Assembly: GCA_028671895.1 (NCBI GenBank)
Contig: CM053801.1
Location: forward strand, 10,701,375 to 10,765,374
Direction of reading: 5' to 3'
Length of the DNA: 64,000 nt
Source of the DNA: Oenanthe sinensis
Lineage: Eukaryota > Streptophyta > Magnoliopsida > Apiales > Apiaceae
Positions 50,357-62,255 of the stretch are shown here, one piece after another. Position numbers and translations under genes: made by a program. Numbering within the stretch: the first letter of the stretch is position 1; every line of letters starts with the position of its first letter. Under the pieces are notes generated by a model. The model did no database searches and was not told the origin of the DNA. It worked only from the letters and a program-made list of their open reading frames with translations.

Positions 50357-53300
50357 AATTCCTGGCCGGAGATCATTGTTGGCGATTAAGCAATCAAGCA
50401 TCAGTATCGTTATTGTATTAATTTTGTTAAAGTGTATCTCGTGAATTGTGATCTTATGTAGAGTTTGGACGTGAAGGAGAGAAGACAAGTTGGCAAATTT
50501 AATTTACCAATTTGTGAGATTATGTGCTTCATTGTTGGTATATTTATTTGTTGTTGTTCGATCATGCATGGTGATTATATATCAATGGTATTATATTTTT
50601 GTATAGCCGCTTTCTTCTTGATAAATATTCTTGTTGATTCTCATAAAATTGCAACCAACCTAACAGCCCTATTGGATAATATCATTTTGCTCGCATAATT
50701 TTTGTTTTCCCACAAAATGATAAGCTCCCGAATGACAGTAAATCAGAAATGAGATACCGAACCCTTAATTAACAAAGTTGTAATGAAGCATAGTAAATTA
50801 CAGCCACCTATTAGTATGCAAGAAGATGATCTTTTCGCATAAAACAACCAAATCCTCGCGGTCTCATCCTAGTTATCAACTAGATGCTTCTTCGGAACTA
50901 TATCTACTCAGGCAGATATGCTGTTATTGTACGTACTAGAGATTTCAGAGCAGGAAGCATTGAATAGCAGGTCAGGCTTACAAGTGCTTGCCCTTATAAG
51001 TGTTTTTTTCCAGTAATTTTTATCCTGATATGTCAAACTAAAGCTAAAAGATTACATACAGAGAGCAATCCGTACTATTTCCGTGTTTTTCTTTTAATCA
51101 CCAAATTATGTATGTATCTTTAATGTGCGTTGTTAAACTGTTAGGAATATAAACTGAGAAACTGAATGCAATTAGAGAACTTAGGAGTCGCGGCTGAGCT
51201 ACATATATTGTTTTTTCTTCAGCATCTGGTGCTAATGGTTATCTACAAAAAGAAAGATAAAAATGCATTATGATGATCAACAGAGTGGCAGATATATCCA
51301 GTAAGCTTTAAGTTAATCAAAAATATAAAGACAGATATAATATAATTACATTATAAACCTAACCCCTCCTCAGTTCTGAAACATATAATTTACTGATGTT
51401 GAAAGTTATACTTTGACACCTTGTAACAAGCAATCGAGCATTGACGAGGCATTGAGGCCAACTTGTCACTGGGATCAAACGAACATGCAGTTTGGAGGAT
51501 AGATGAAGAAGAATTTTTGCACAAATTATATATCTTGACAGATCAACTATATATTCTCACAGATCAACTTTAGGCAAGACATAAAATAAAGTCATTTAAA
51601 TTGCCACTGCCCCCGATTAAAATTAAGCATCTATATTATATGCCAGGTTTAAAGAAGGCAAATATATATGGGCATGAGTATTACAATTTCTTGTAATTAA
51701 CCTTAAAAAACATATGTTGACATTTTAACAATTATTATGGTTAAAACTTACAAGCAAGTGGTTTCTCCTAAAGAATTGTTATTGTGTGAAGTTTGTGAGC
51801 CAATACAAATCCTTAGCTTTAGAGCCATTGAGTATGCAAGATCATAAGTGATATGTATAATATAATCGACCAGTTTGATGCACTAAGATTGATTTATTGA
51901 ATAGGAATGTTGTATTATATGACAAATGATACATGTCAATAGAGAAAAAGACACTAGAATTTGCTTCTTTTTTCATCACAACACTTTCTCATTCTAGTTT
52001 TGTATCAACAGTTCAAGCCTTTCTTATCTAAATTTTACGAGTACTTAGCTTAGAAATAATATTGAAATCAAAGTATGATAAGAATTCAATTTTCATAAAA
52101 ATAACAATCGCTAAGTCAGGGTGAAGTCTGATACAATGCAAGCAAATCACACTCGAAAACCGCCTAATTATATGATGAACGATACATTCACAAATCACAA
52201 GCTGACAAGAGAAACGCGTACAATTTTTTTTTGTAGTATCAGTATATGAATAGATTACCCCAGGGCCGTCGTTGTTTGCACTTCTCCTATTGACTCTGCC
52301 ACTAGTCAAGCCGAGAAACTTCCACTTGTTTTCAATAATTTAGAAGCACCCAAATCTCAAGGGGTCACTGCATCTTTATATATAAAGACAGGAGGACAAC
52401 ATATCTCTTATGCCATTTGTCTACCTCTTATTGTTGCTGTGTAATTCTCAACTTAAAAAGAACCATACATTCTAATTTTATCATTTCTACTGTTATAATC
52501 TAATGGTTCACATTTCTTTCTAGTAATACAGGATTAAACATACGAGTCACACTATTAATTAAACATTAGTGATCGAATTACATTTGTGTGAAGAAAAATG
52601 TTAGAGACTCCAAAAATTATTTCAAAATTTGTCATGCAATAATATGAGAGCCACGTGCATACGTCCAAGAATTAAAATAAGTCATATCTTATATCACGTG
52701 ATTTGTCAAAGAAACGTGGCGTGATAGTGGAGTAGTGCTATTTTCGAATCAATTATCACAATTATTGAGCTATTTAAGCGATTAATCTCTTAAAAATGTT
52801 TGATAATCGTATTATCAATTTTTGTAAAGTCTTGTGCAACCTAGCGAGTACCCAATTACTACCCGTTAAGTTATTTTCCACTCGACAGACACTTGATGTT
52901 AAAAACCTATCTATATATTTATATGTGCAGTAATGCAGGGTGGGCAAAATGAACATCAATTAGGAATGCAAGTGGACCAGTGATTGCGAATTATACAGTA
53001 TATGCAAGAAGGTTATTATCTGACTACCAACCAAGAACTCTGCCATGTGCCACATTTGTCTTCTTCCACAAGGATGAAAATTTCAGAAAAATGTTGATAA
53101 ATGCTGTCTCACATTATTATGTTTCTGTTTTAATACTTTCAGCATTCAACGGTGGGCATTAACGCAACCAAAAAGGTGATAGCAGACTGATCACCATGTT
53201 GTACATTCCCCAAAATTTGCATGATTGAATATTCAGTGTTAAATATTTAAGTATATCTTATTTCTTGATATTTTGGCTTTTTGTTTCCTATGTATTATCT

Positions 53301-53371
53301 TGTTAGACAAAAGTATACATTATTCTACCTCGTCAAATCTTTTCCAAATCTTTTCCAAAATATAGGTATTA
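50357..53371. other. Intergenic region after glyoxalase gene
   Basis: No supportable gene. The frame at 50465-50698 looks membrane-like but opens with TTG and is probably 3' flank. CACGTG motifs occur near 52654 and 52697 with no gene attached. Confidence 0.5.
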
Positions 53372-54203
53372 CGTCATCTCCGATAAGACATTAAAATAAT
53401 ATTAAAATGACATTATTTTAACATAAAATCAACTCTAATTAGACACTAAATAATGTCAATATGACACTAAATAATTGGATTGACACCAAATTTAATGTCA
53501 AACATACATTAGGTGCTATGTTGACACCAAATTTGATGTCCTCTAAAATTTCAACTATACCCTCATATTTGTTAACAAAAATAAATTTATCAATTTTAAG
53601 TCCCAAAACTCATTTTTTTTAATTTTAGCAAGTAAAAGATTCCTTATAAAGTATGATATAGTGTAAAAGATTTTTATAGTGTAGGATATACTGTAACTCT
53701 CATTGGAGTTGATTTTGTGAATTATGTAATTTTTAAAGTAATACTATTTTAGTGTCAATGTCCTTCAAAATTCCAACTATACACTCATAATTTTTAACAA
53801 AAATAAATTTATTCCTTTTAAATCCCAAAACTCAATTTTTTTATTTTAACTTTTATTAACTTACAATTTATTTTATATTTTTCAAGTCTAAATTTTTATC
53901 AAATTCATAATTCTTTTTTTATCGAAAATTTATAATTTATAATTTTAGTTATTTTTGATAAATCATAATTAAAGAATCATATATTTAGGAAGTGTTTTGT
54001 AAATTTATATATTAATAAATGATTTATTAAAAAAAGTTATTTTTATATAAGAAGAAGAATATTCTATTTCATAAGTAAAAGTATTCCTTATAGTGTAGTA
54101 TATAGTGTAATTTCCATTAAAGTTGGTTTCGTAAATTATATAACTTTAACACTAAAATAGTGTCAAAGTGACACTATTTTAGTGTCATTCATTGGAGATG
54201 GTC
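53372..54203. mobile_element. Harbinger-like non-autonomous element (TTA flanks)
   Basis: 832 bp with termini CGTCATCTCC and (reverse complement) GACCATCTCC, followed inside by TGACACTAAAATAGTGTCA-like palindromic words. TTA lies at 53369-53371 and 54204-54206. Two internal copies of a block (ACACCAAATTTGATGTCCTC / AGTGTCAATGTCCTTC, then TTCCAACTATA and AACAAAAATAAATTTAT) form a direct repeat. No transposase. Confidence 0.6.
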
Positions 54204-54206
54204 TTA

Positions 54207-55890
54207 TATACATGTAGTACACACACATCTATACTATATTATTAAAGTCGAAATATTAAAAATTAAATATATTTTAAATTAATCTCTTAACTTAAACACA
54301 TTTCTAAGTAAAATACAAAAACATTATACTATTAGAATATAAATAACTTAAATAAAACATATCACGCATTAATATTCTAATTAAAACAAAACAGATTTCT
54401 AAATAAAACACAATAATATTATTTTATTAAAATAAAAATAAAATATATATGACAAATTATATAAAATACATATGTATAACGTTAAATAAAATTTTAATTA
54501 TTATTAAAGAAAATATTAAAATAGATCAGAATTGATATACACTAGTATTTATTAGTATTAAAATAACAAAAAAAAAGATAAAAATTGGTTCGTAACATTT
54601 GTATAATAATACTAAAGTTAGATTATAATGGTCGTTTTTATATAAAATTGATGTGTGATAGATATATATGGACCTGATAATTTTTGTTAGTTATTTATTA
54701 CGAAATTTGCATGATTTTTTTTTTCATTTTTCACCAATTTTAATCCGTTAAGTATTGTACAGCTTTAAAAAATATAAGAAAATAATTGCGTAAAATGTGA
54801 TATAAACACCAACTATTGAACCGGATGAGGTAATAAAAATAACATAGTCAAATTTAAATGAAGATTTTTGTAAATATCATAGCATATCTTATTTAATGCA
54901 ACATGTGTGGTAATTTTTTTATTTTATTAAATTAATTCTGATAAAATATAAAAAGAAAATTCCATCTCTATAGAAAAAAACAAGGGAATTTTACAAAACT
55001 ACCTAACTTTTTAAGGTTTATTTTCAAAAATACGGTTTGAGTTGCAGATGAGGTTGCAGCGCTGGCGCCACAGGTGAAAAACAGTTGCAGATGAGATTGC
55101 AGTGCTGGCGCCACAGGTGAAAAACAGTTACAGATGAGGTTGCACCGTATTTTTGAAAAAAGTTTTATATGTTTGGGTATTTCTGAAAAAAGCCCAAAAA
55201 ACAATAATATCAAGATATAATATTTCACTCACAATTTTTAGGAATTAAATAACATACACATACACTTTGTTTGCAAAGTTTAGAGTGTAATCAACCCAGA
55301 TTTAAAAATATTATATATAATTTATTAATTTTTATTGATTGTATTTGATTTAAGATTTTACGCACAATTGATAGATTATATACATAATTCATAGAGTTCG
55401 CGTAGAGTTGACCGTGTAGAATCTCTCGTATTGATGTAAGATTTAAAAAAATAAAAAATATATAGAAAAATTCAACATAATACATTGGATTTTTAGAATC
55501 CGTCAGTGTTAATAAGTTTTTGAATACCCCTAAATTTTAATTAATTAATAATAATCCTAATTCAATACCCGAATTTTAAATCATTAATTAAAATACCCAG
55601 ATTTTAAAGTATATCAGATTTTTAAAATATAAAACAGAATCCGGATTGAATACCCCTACTATTTATTCAGTTCTGATCAAGAATTGAACGGGGAAACGAC
55701 CCCTATTGAGGTGCCTTGGCTCAAGAACAAAATATTGAGCTTCCGTGCATGGGTTTAAGGGCCAAGTAGTCCCGAAGAAATAGTTTGTGGAATTCTCAAG
55801 TTTAGTGAATTAGGCTACTATTGGAAGAAGGAAGAAGGTCAATATAGTGCCTGATAAAATTTGTGTACATCTCATATACTATAAGACTAG
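54207..55890. other. Intergenic region before racemase-family gene
   Basis: AT-rich DNA with no gene. The one clear structure is the minisatellite and inverted repeat at 55021-55159. Confidence 0.5.
55021..55159. repeat. 43-bp minisatellite held between inverted repeats
   Basis: Units at 55041-55083 and 55084-55126 (41 of 43 identical by eye) and a partial third unit at 55127-55144 contain GCGCTGGCGCCACAGGTG. The array lies between TTTTCAAAAATACGGT (55021-55036) and its reverse complement ACCGTATTTTTGAAAA (55144-55159). The GC-rich units stand out from the AT-rich surroundings. Confidence 0.8.
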
Positions 55891-57008
55891 ATGCAGAATC
55901 ACTGGCTAAACAAGTCACTAGGGATGTTCGATGGAGTAATGATGAGAAGCTCCTTCAACACCCTAAACTGCCCGCAAGTCCATGTCAGAAATGTAAACAA
56001 GAGAAGAGCTAATCATAAGACGAGAACAGACTCATTTCTGGTTATACAAATTTCCTCGACAATGTTACAAACTGAAGAAGGCGGAGAATTCATGAAATCA
56101 AATCAGATTCCAGGTTCATTTACATCTGCAGATAGATGCAGGATCCCAGTTGGTATCATTGGCGGAGTGTCTGTGGTATCAACCCTAATTTTCTTGGAAA
56201 AGCTTGTTTGGTGGAGTTCAAGAAGTGAAGGTGAATCTGCCCCTTTTATCGTCTGCAGTGATCCCACAATCAGCAAACTTCATCTCTCTCCGAATTGTGA
56301 GAAAAATGGAATTGATCACTGGGATCGTTACTCGATCATTGAGAACTTGAGACAGAAAAGGGTGTTTCTTGAGCAATCAGGAGCGCGCTGTATTGTTATG
56401 CCATGCCATATTTCTCATTTGTGGCATAGAGAGGTGTCACTAGGATGTTCTGTGCCTTTTCTTAATATGGGAGATTGTGTTGCCAGGGAGCTTAAAGAAG
56501 CAAAGTTTAGACCACTTGAAGCTGGGAGTTGTGTCCGAATTGGGGTACTAGCAAATAACTCAAGTTCAATGGCGGACTTTTACATGAAAAAACTACAGGG
56601 TCACGTATGTTTTTTTGGTGTAGAGAACGAATAAACCTTTCTATGAACTTGACTCAAGTTATTGTCTGATTATAAATGTTTCTCTAACTCAGAACGTGTT
56701 TTGGACAGGGATTCGAGGTTGTGTTACCAGACAAACCAACAGTGGAGCACGCAGTGCTGCCAGCATTGGAAGCATTGAAGAAGAAAGACATCGAAGGAGC
56801 ACAGAATCTGTTAAGAATTGCAATTCATTTACTTTTAATGAGCGCAGTGAACACCATCATCCTTGCCAGTGATGAGTTAAGAAATGTTTTGCCACCTGAT
56901 GACCCTCTTCTTAAGAGATGTGTTGACCCTATGGATGCTTTGGTCAGATCAACTATAAGTTGGGGGACTTCTCGGCAAGCTGTATATTACAAGAAAAATA
57001 ATCCATAG
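55891..57008 (+). CDS. Asp/Glu racemase superfamily protein (At1g15410-like)
   Basis: Two exons (55891-56604, 56709-57008) encode 337 residues. The fold is marked by VGIIGGVSVVSTLIFLEKLV (about 87-106), CIVMPCHISHLWH with the first catalytic-type Cys at 172, SCVRIGVLA, and GFEVVLPDKP...RCVDPMDALVRSTI at the end. Bacterial aspartate/glutamate racemases use two cysteines. Here the second motif is ILASDE (289-294), with no Cys, as I recall for other plant members, so racemase activity is doubtful and the substrate unknown. The first about 85 residues are basic and Ser/Asn-rich with few acids at the start, which would fit a plastid transit peptide (inference). Met at 55891 is the first in frame; others at 12 and 17 are possible. 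A 611-bp palindromic transposon starts 60 bp after the stop. Confidence 0.92.
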
Positions 57009-57067
57009 ATATATATCTTCTACGAATAATAAGTGGCATTACCAGCCATTACCAATGTTAAATAGAA

Positions 57068-57678
57068 GGGATAATATATTCTTTCTGTCCTTAAACTATA
57101 CGCTGTTTTTGGTTTAGGTCCCTGTATTATAAAATAAAATATTTCGATCCTTTAACTTTTAAAAAATCTGATTTGCATCTCTCCGTCCAAATTTGACTAA
57201 CGAATGTTAGTCAATGCTAACGTGACAGTTACGTGAAAATCAAAAATTCACCGATTGAATTCAAATTTTGATATGTTAATCTAAGAGTGATTAGAAGAAT
57301 ACGGTTGGTAAAAGTATTCGATTTCGAGTTCAATAACGTATAGAAATCTGTATGGAAAAAACTTATTATTTCGTGTTCTTGAGATTAAAGTGCAAATTTC
57401 TATACGTTAGTGAACTCGAAATCGAAAACTTTTACCACATGTGTTCTTTTGTAATCACTCGTAGATTAATATATCAAAATTTGACTTCAATTAGTGAATT
57501 TTTGATTTTCACGTAACTGTCATGTTAGCATTGACTAACGTCCGTTAAGTCAAATTTGAACGAAGAGATAAAAATCAGATTTTTTTTTTAATTAAGGGAT
57601 CGAAATATTTTATTTTATAGTACATGGACCTAAAACAAAAACAGCGTATAGTTTAAGGACAAAAAAATATATTATCCC
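57068..57678. mobile_element. 611-bp near-palindromic Mutator-like foldback element
   Basis: Arms of about 280 bp, ends GGGATAATATATTC and (reverse complement) GGGATAATATATTT, share CTTAAACTATACGCTGTTTT and many later blocks in inverted order. The unpaired centre is about 40 bp. The 10-bp word TTAAATAGAA flanks both sides (57058-57067, 57679-57688). No ORF. It lies in the likely 3' UTR or 3' flank of the racemase-family gene. Confidence 0.85.
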
Positions 57679-57688
57679 TTAAATAGAA

Positions 57689-58585
57689 TCCACTCCGCCC
57701 CCTCCCCCGGTTGCGCAGTCTAGTGACCAACGTGTTTAAGAATCCCCTATAGTACACAGGCCCGGCCTGAAAAATTGGATGCGTAATCAAAACTTCGTGC
57801 CCGTATATTTTTTATTTTTTCCCTCCCTCGTACAAAAAAATGTGCCCATAAAATATTTTTTTTATGCCTGATTGAATAGCATAGCATATATGTATATAAC
57901 GGGGATTGTTAAACCATACACATGTATTGTCACTGAAATGCCGCGATATATTATGCAGTTTAAAGAGAAAAGCTTATGCAGATGATATGAACATTCATTA
58001 AAACTACATCTTCCTAATATCGATGTCAAACTTTTACTATAGCAGTACTACTATAATTATATGGGTGAACAAATTTATAAATATCATAACTGTATTATAC
58101 ACGAAATGAAAACTTAATGTATAATTAAGAAGTTTGTTTCTTCTCAGGAATCACAGGGTGGCCATAACACACAACTAACTCAATACTAACTTTGGCTTTA
58201 AATGAAAAAGGATTTTGGTTGGGGTGATTTGGTCAACCCATGTAAATCCCTTCTTCAAAGTAGCTAACCAGGCAAAGCATCAGAACATGAAGTTAAAACA
58301 AGTTGCTCTGACAATCAAATCAAGTCCCACTTCAGTTTTCAAAATATAACAATAAGAGCATCCGGAAAGGCAGTGATGTTGGTGGTGGGTTAAACCACAA
58401 CAGCCACAGGTTAAAAGGATAAAAGATAAAAAGTAATATAGCAGGATAATAATGTTTCATCCTCAACTTATTGGGAAAACTCTAACATCAATCATTTTCA
58501 TAGATAGTTTTCCTTACAAAAAGACACAAGCATTCAGTCTTATGGTAACTCTAAACACCATAGCTCAGTGATCCATTTTGTTTGG
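57689..58585. other. Convergent 3' flanks of racemase-family and CCCH genes
   Basis: No gene seen. Confidence 0.55.
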
Positions 58586-59986
58586 CTAGTTATTATCCGG
58601 TAAACTGTGACCATCAAGCCAATCACCATAAATTCCAACAATCTTTCTAGGTGGTCTCCAATTTGGGAACTTGTTCGCCTCAGTCACAATTGTAGGAGCA
58701 GCAGTTTCATTGGAAGGACCTCCACCATTTAAAGGAAATTGGTTGTTCTTTCTTGAAACAGAGCTATGTATTGTTACACCGGACATTCTTTCGGAGCCAG
58801 GCATCATTAGCTCTGATAATAGGAAATGAACAAATCAGAAACCGAGTATAAAAAACAATGCATGGTGTATGCACAGAGTTAGCATATCATACAGCAGAGG
58901 AGTTATATATCAATCCAACTATCCAAGTAACTGGCAAATTCAGTCAAGGACTTCCATGTTGTACATCATGATACAGTTTTTATTGTGAATTATGGAGAGG
59001 TTGTGTCTCCTAATATAAAAACAATCTGAACTTAATACTTCAGCTCTAGGCAAAAGGATTCAGCAAAACAATGAATTCAGTATTAACGTAAAGATAAACA
59101 TAAACTCCAATTTCTGATTGTATGTTATGCAGCAACATGTCAGAAGATATCTCAGCAGCATAATATTATTTGCCACCAGGGCTAGTTGGGAGACATATAT
59201 CATCTACATACTGGAGCAAGAAAAGAAATAGCATAACAATAAAGTAGAGCGAACAATAAACACATACCTGATTGCCCATGAGCATACCCGGTGCACATCT
59301 TTTTTTGTGAACATGCAGGGTTCCTGTTAACTAGCAAAGCATCAGAACAGGTCAAATGCTTATTCAGTTTAGTTTTCCCAGTATCATTTCTCTGCTCCAA
59401 CATCATCGGTCCTGAATTTTCAATGGTTGGTGCAGATAGATTCATAGGAAGGGGCCTTGCCATTTCATTGTTATATGGAATTCGATGTAGGAAATTACAC
59501 TTTTCCCCATATGGGCATTCTTTTTCAAAAAAAAAATTCCTGCAGATACTTATCCCACGATTTGTTCTCCGATCATTATCCAATGCTCCTTTGCCTTTAG
59601 CACAAACATATTCTTTCCAATTTGGCAGGGGCTCATGCAGATCTTCAATGCCATGAGCAAAGGTACATTTCTCGCCATTTGAGCAATTACCAGCCACAAA
59701 TTTCACGCACAGTCGAGTCTTGTAGAAGATGTTGCCGGTTCCTTTATTTAATAGAGGTTTTTGTTGGAACTGGCTTGTCCTTTGATTCATGGGTATGAAA
59801 GCTGCAGAATCTGGCGTGTTCGTTGGTTTCTTGAAGGTAGGAGCAGGTCCAAGCTGGGATCCTGAACCAGAGGATTCCTTACCTGGATCTAGAGAGTTGG
59901 ACCTATCAACATTTCCAGCAGATATTTGTCCATTTGGCAGAGGATCCAGATAACTCGTGCTTTTCAGATAGGATAGATTTTGCTGT
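58586..59986 (-). CDS. CCCH-type zinc finger protein, 3' part (C3H39-like)
   Basis: Two minus-strand exons are clear: 59986-59268 and 58812-58586, joined in phase (Q-S-E-L). Together they encode about 314 residues. Finger 1, CVKFVAGNCSNGEKCTFAH, is C-X7-C-X5-C-X3-H. Finger 2, CRNFFFEKECPYGEKCNFLH, is C-X8-C-X5-C-X3-H. Such tandem fingers bind AU-rich single-stranded RNA, and the spacing text (FAHGIEDL, then FLHRI) resembles Arabidopsis C3H39. A third finger expected before HGQSEL has unusual spacing (see findings). The exon at 59986 begins in mid-codon after a TTTACAG acceptor, so at least one upstream exon with the start codon exists. I could not identify it between 60 kb and the window end. 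Confidence 0.88.
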
Positions 59987-60317
59987 CTGTAAACATAAAA
60001 CATGTGAAAGGTAATTAATTTTAAATTCGCTAAAACTTATGTTCTGCACTTATAATTATAATAAAAAAGGTAATTGTTTTTAATGCAAGTCTGTTGCACC
60101 AGGAGCCTTTGCGCCGGGTAGACAACAATAAAAAAATTTCATTGCTTAGCGCCGGGTAGGCTGATCAAGAGGATTGACATACATTGACACAAAGCTAAAT
60201 TTGTTTGAACATAAATTTTTCTAATACCAAAAGATGTATACAATAAACTGTTGAATATTAAATATATATAAATCATACTAGGTCTCCAATCTCCAAAACT
60301 GTAGACTAAAGTTTTTT

Positions 60318-60499
60318 CATCTCATTTAAGGCTTTAATTTCATCTCATTTAAGGCTTTAAGCTCAAGATTATTTTGTTAGCAAATAGCGAGTCAGCTTGA
60401 GCAAGAGCCAAGCTTGTTCCCTTGAGAATAAACTCACTCATACTTCAAATTGTAGAATATGATATAAAACTACAAATTGTAGAATATGATATAAAACTA
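60318..60499. repeat. Two small tandem duplications
   Basis: CATCTCATTTAAGGCTTTAA occurs twice with 23-bp spacing (60318-60363). TAGAATATGATATAAAACTA occurs twice with about 27-bp spacing (60446-60499). These are replication-slippage type duplications in non-coding DNA. Confidence 0.8.
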
Positions 60500-60729
60500 T
60501 TGTACAAATGCTGTTATTAGTAAAACAAGCTCAGATTCTCAAAGAGGACTGCATATTAGTTCTGTTGAAATTCGGACATATCTGAGATCAGAACAAAATG
60601 CTAATCTTGGCTGGTTTACACCTACAGTTAAATTCAGGAAAGTTCAACATGCCAACCCACATTTTTTTGTAGAAGCTACCCTGCACATACACCTACACTG
60701 CATTAGACTATCCTAACTACATGGGAAAA

Positions 60730-61700
60730 CTGGAATGAGTCAGAAATTGGAAAAATTGAGATTATATCAGACAAATTGTCCAAAAATAGGTGTAGGCAGA
60801 AGCAGAACCGCAGAACTAGTAATATATCTATTTTACACGACTGAAAATAATATTAGAGTACATCCGATTAATCCATTTTTATCACCCGATTAATCACTAG
60901 AAGGGTAAGGTGTAAAAATGCCCCCATTGAAAATAATAGGGTCCAAGGTGTTTTTCTGAAAATTTGGATCTACATGAAAAAACTAAAACTAGTTGGAAAT
61001 GGGAACTAAATCAGACAAAATTGGCCAAAATTCATAATAATTTTTTTTAATAAAAATAAGAATTATAATAAAGTACATCATATTAATCCTTTCGATTACC
61101 CATTAATCACAAGAAGGGTAAGGAGGTGTACAGATGCACCTATTTGGAAATAATCATGCGCCAAGGTGTTTTTATGATAAAAACGGATCTACGAAGGAAA
61201 GATTGTAATAAAAGGAAAATAAGAATGTATCAGAGAAATCGGATAAAAATGGCATAGGCAGAATTAATAATCAATTTTTTTTATAACATTGAAAATGATA
61301 TTTATGTACATCCGATTAATCCTTCCGATTACGCGATTTAATCCGACAAATCAGCCAAAAATAGGCATAAATAAAATTAATAATAAAATAATTTTATAAA
61401 ATTAGAAATAATTTAAAAGTGCATCCGATTTATCCTTTCGCTTATGTGATTAGTCACTAGAAGGGTAAGGGTAAGAAGGTTTAAAAATGCCCCAATTCAG
61501 AAATACTCAGTCTCCAAGTTGTTTTTACCCTTTTCGAAAGATCCAATCTTTCAAAAATTGCAACTAATCCGAAATCGGAATTAATCACACAAATCGGCAA
61601 AAATCAGTTTAGGCAGAATTAATAATAAAACATTTCTAAAAACTAAAAGTAATATTGGTGAACATCTGATTTATACTTCCAATCAACCGATTAATCACAT
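60730..61700. repeat. Tandem array with about 235-bp degenerate units
   Basis: The phrase GTACATCCGATTAATCC or variants begins at 60858, 61073, 61306, 61419 and 61659. Spacings are about 215, 233, 113 and 240 bp, so one unit is half-length. Units share CACTAGAAGGGTAAGG, AAAATGCCCC and AGGCAGAATTAATAATAA. Confidence 0.72.
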
Positions 61701-62068
61701 ATTTCATCAAGGAAGATGTGAAAATCAGACATCTTAGTGAGAGTAAAAAAACTAGAGATTTAAATGCAAGCAAAACAGAACGAACCTTATTGTTGATCAA
61801 AGTAATCCAAAGCTTAGCAAGAATCCCAGTTTTTTATAAGAATTTTTAGCAATGGCTCATAGAGAAATCCTTGAACAGCCGATTCATACTAATAGAAAAT
61901 ATTTTGTAACAGGAATTTAAGGGTGTACAAATTACATACTGGAGGAGGGCCCACGTGAAATGTTTTGGTTCTGGCTTAAAATCTTTATTACTTTTAAAAT
62001 TTAAAATAAAATATAAATATACTAAATACATACCTTGACCAATTACCTTTATATAGAAATTAACATAA

Positions 62069-62246
62069 GGGGGTCTTTCTAGTGTGTGCCATACAACTAC
62101 TTTTTAATGAGTTGGCTAATTTTAATTGGTGAGAATTTTTGTGCATACATGGGGCCATTATTATTAATGAGAATGGAGCCAATAAAAATTTAACTCATCA
62201 AAAAGTAGTTGTTAGTGGGTATCCATGGCACACACTAGAAAAACCG
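62069..62246. mobile_element. 178-bp MITE with 9-bp TSD
   Basis: The ends share CTAGTGTGTGCCA in inverted orientation (left GGGGGTCTTTCTAGTGTG, right reverse complement CGGTTTTTCTAGTGTG). Subterminal AACTACTTTTTAATGAGTT pairs with AACTCATCAAAAAGTAGTT. The 9-bp TTAACATAA flanks both sides (62060-62068, 62247-62255), consistent with a Mutator-type MITE. Confidence 0.85.
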
Positions 62247-62255
62247 TTAACATAA

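Noticed and set aside
50465..50698. A 77-residue hydrophobic, two-segment membrane-like frame right after the glyoxalase gene
   Set aside because: It opens with TTG, not ATG, has no recognisable homology and lies where the 3' UTR should be. Plant nuclear genes rarely start this way.
55041..55144. CRISPR-like short repeats
   Set aside because: The units are adjacent 43-bp repeats without spacers in a plant nuclear genome; a minisatellite.
61846..62031. A 61-residue minus-strand frame as first exon of the CCCH gene
   Set aside because: There is no zinc-finger-like or family-like sequence, and I could not connect it in phase to the exon at 59986.
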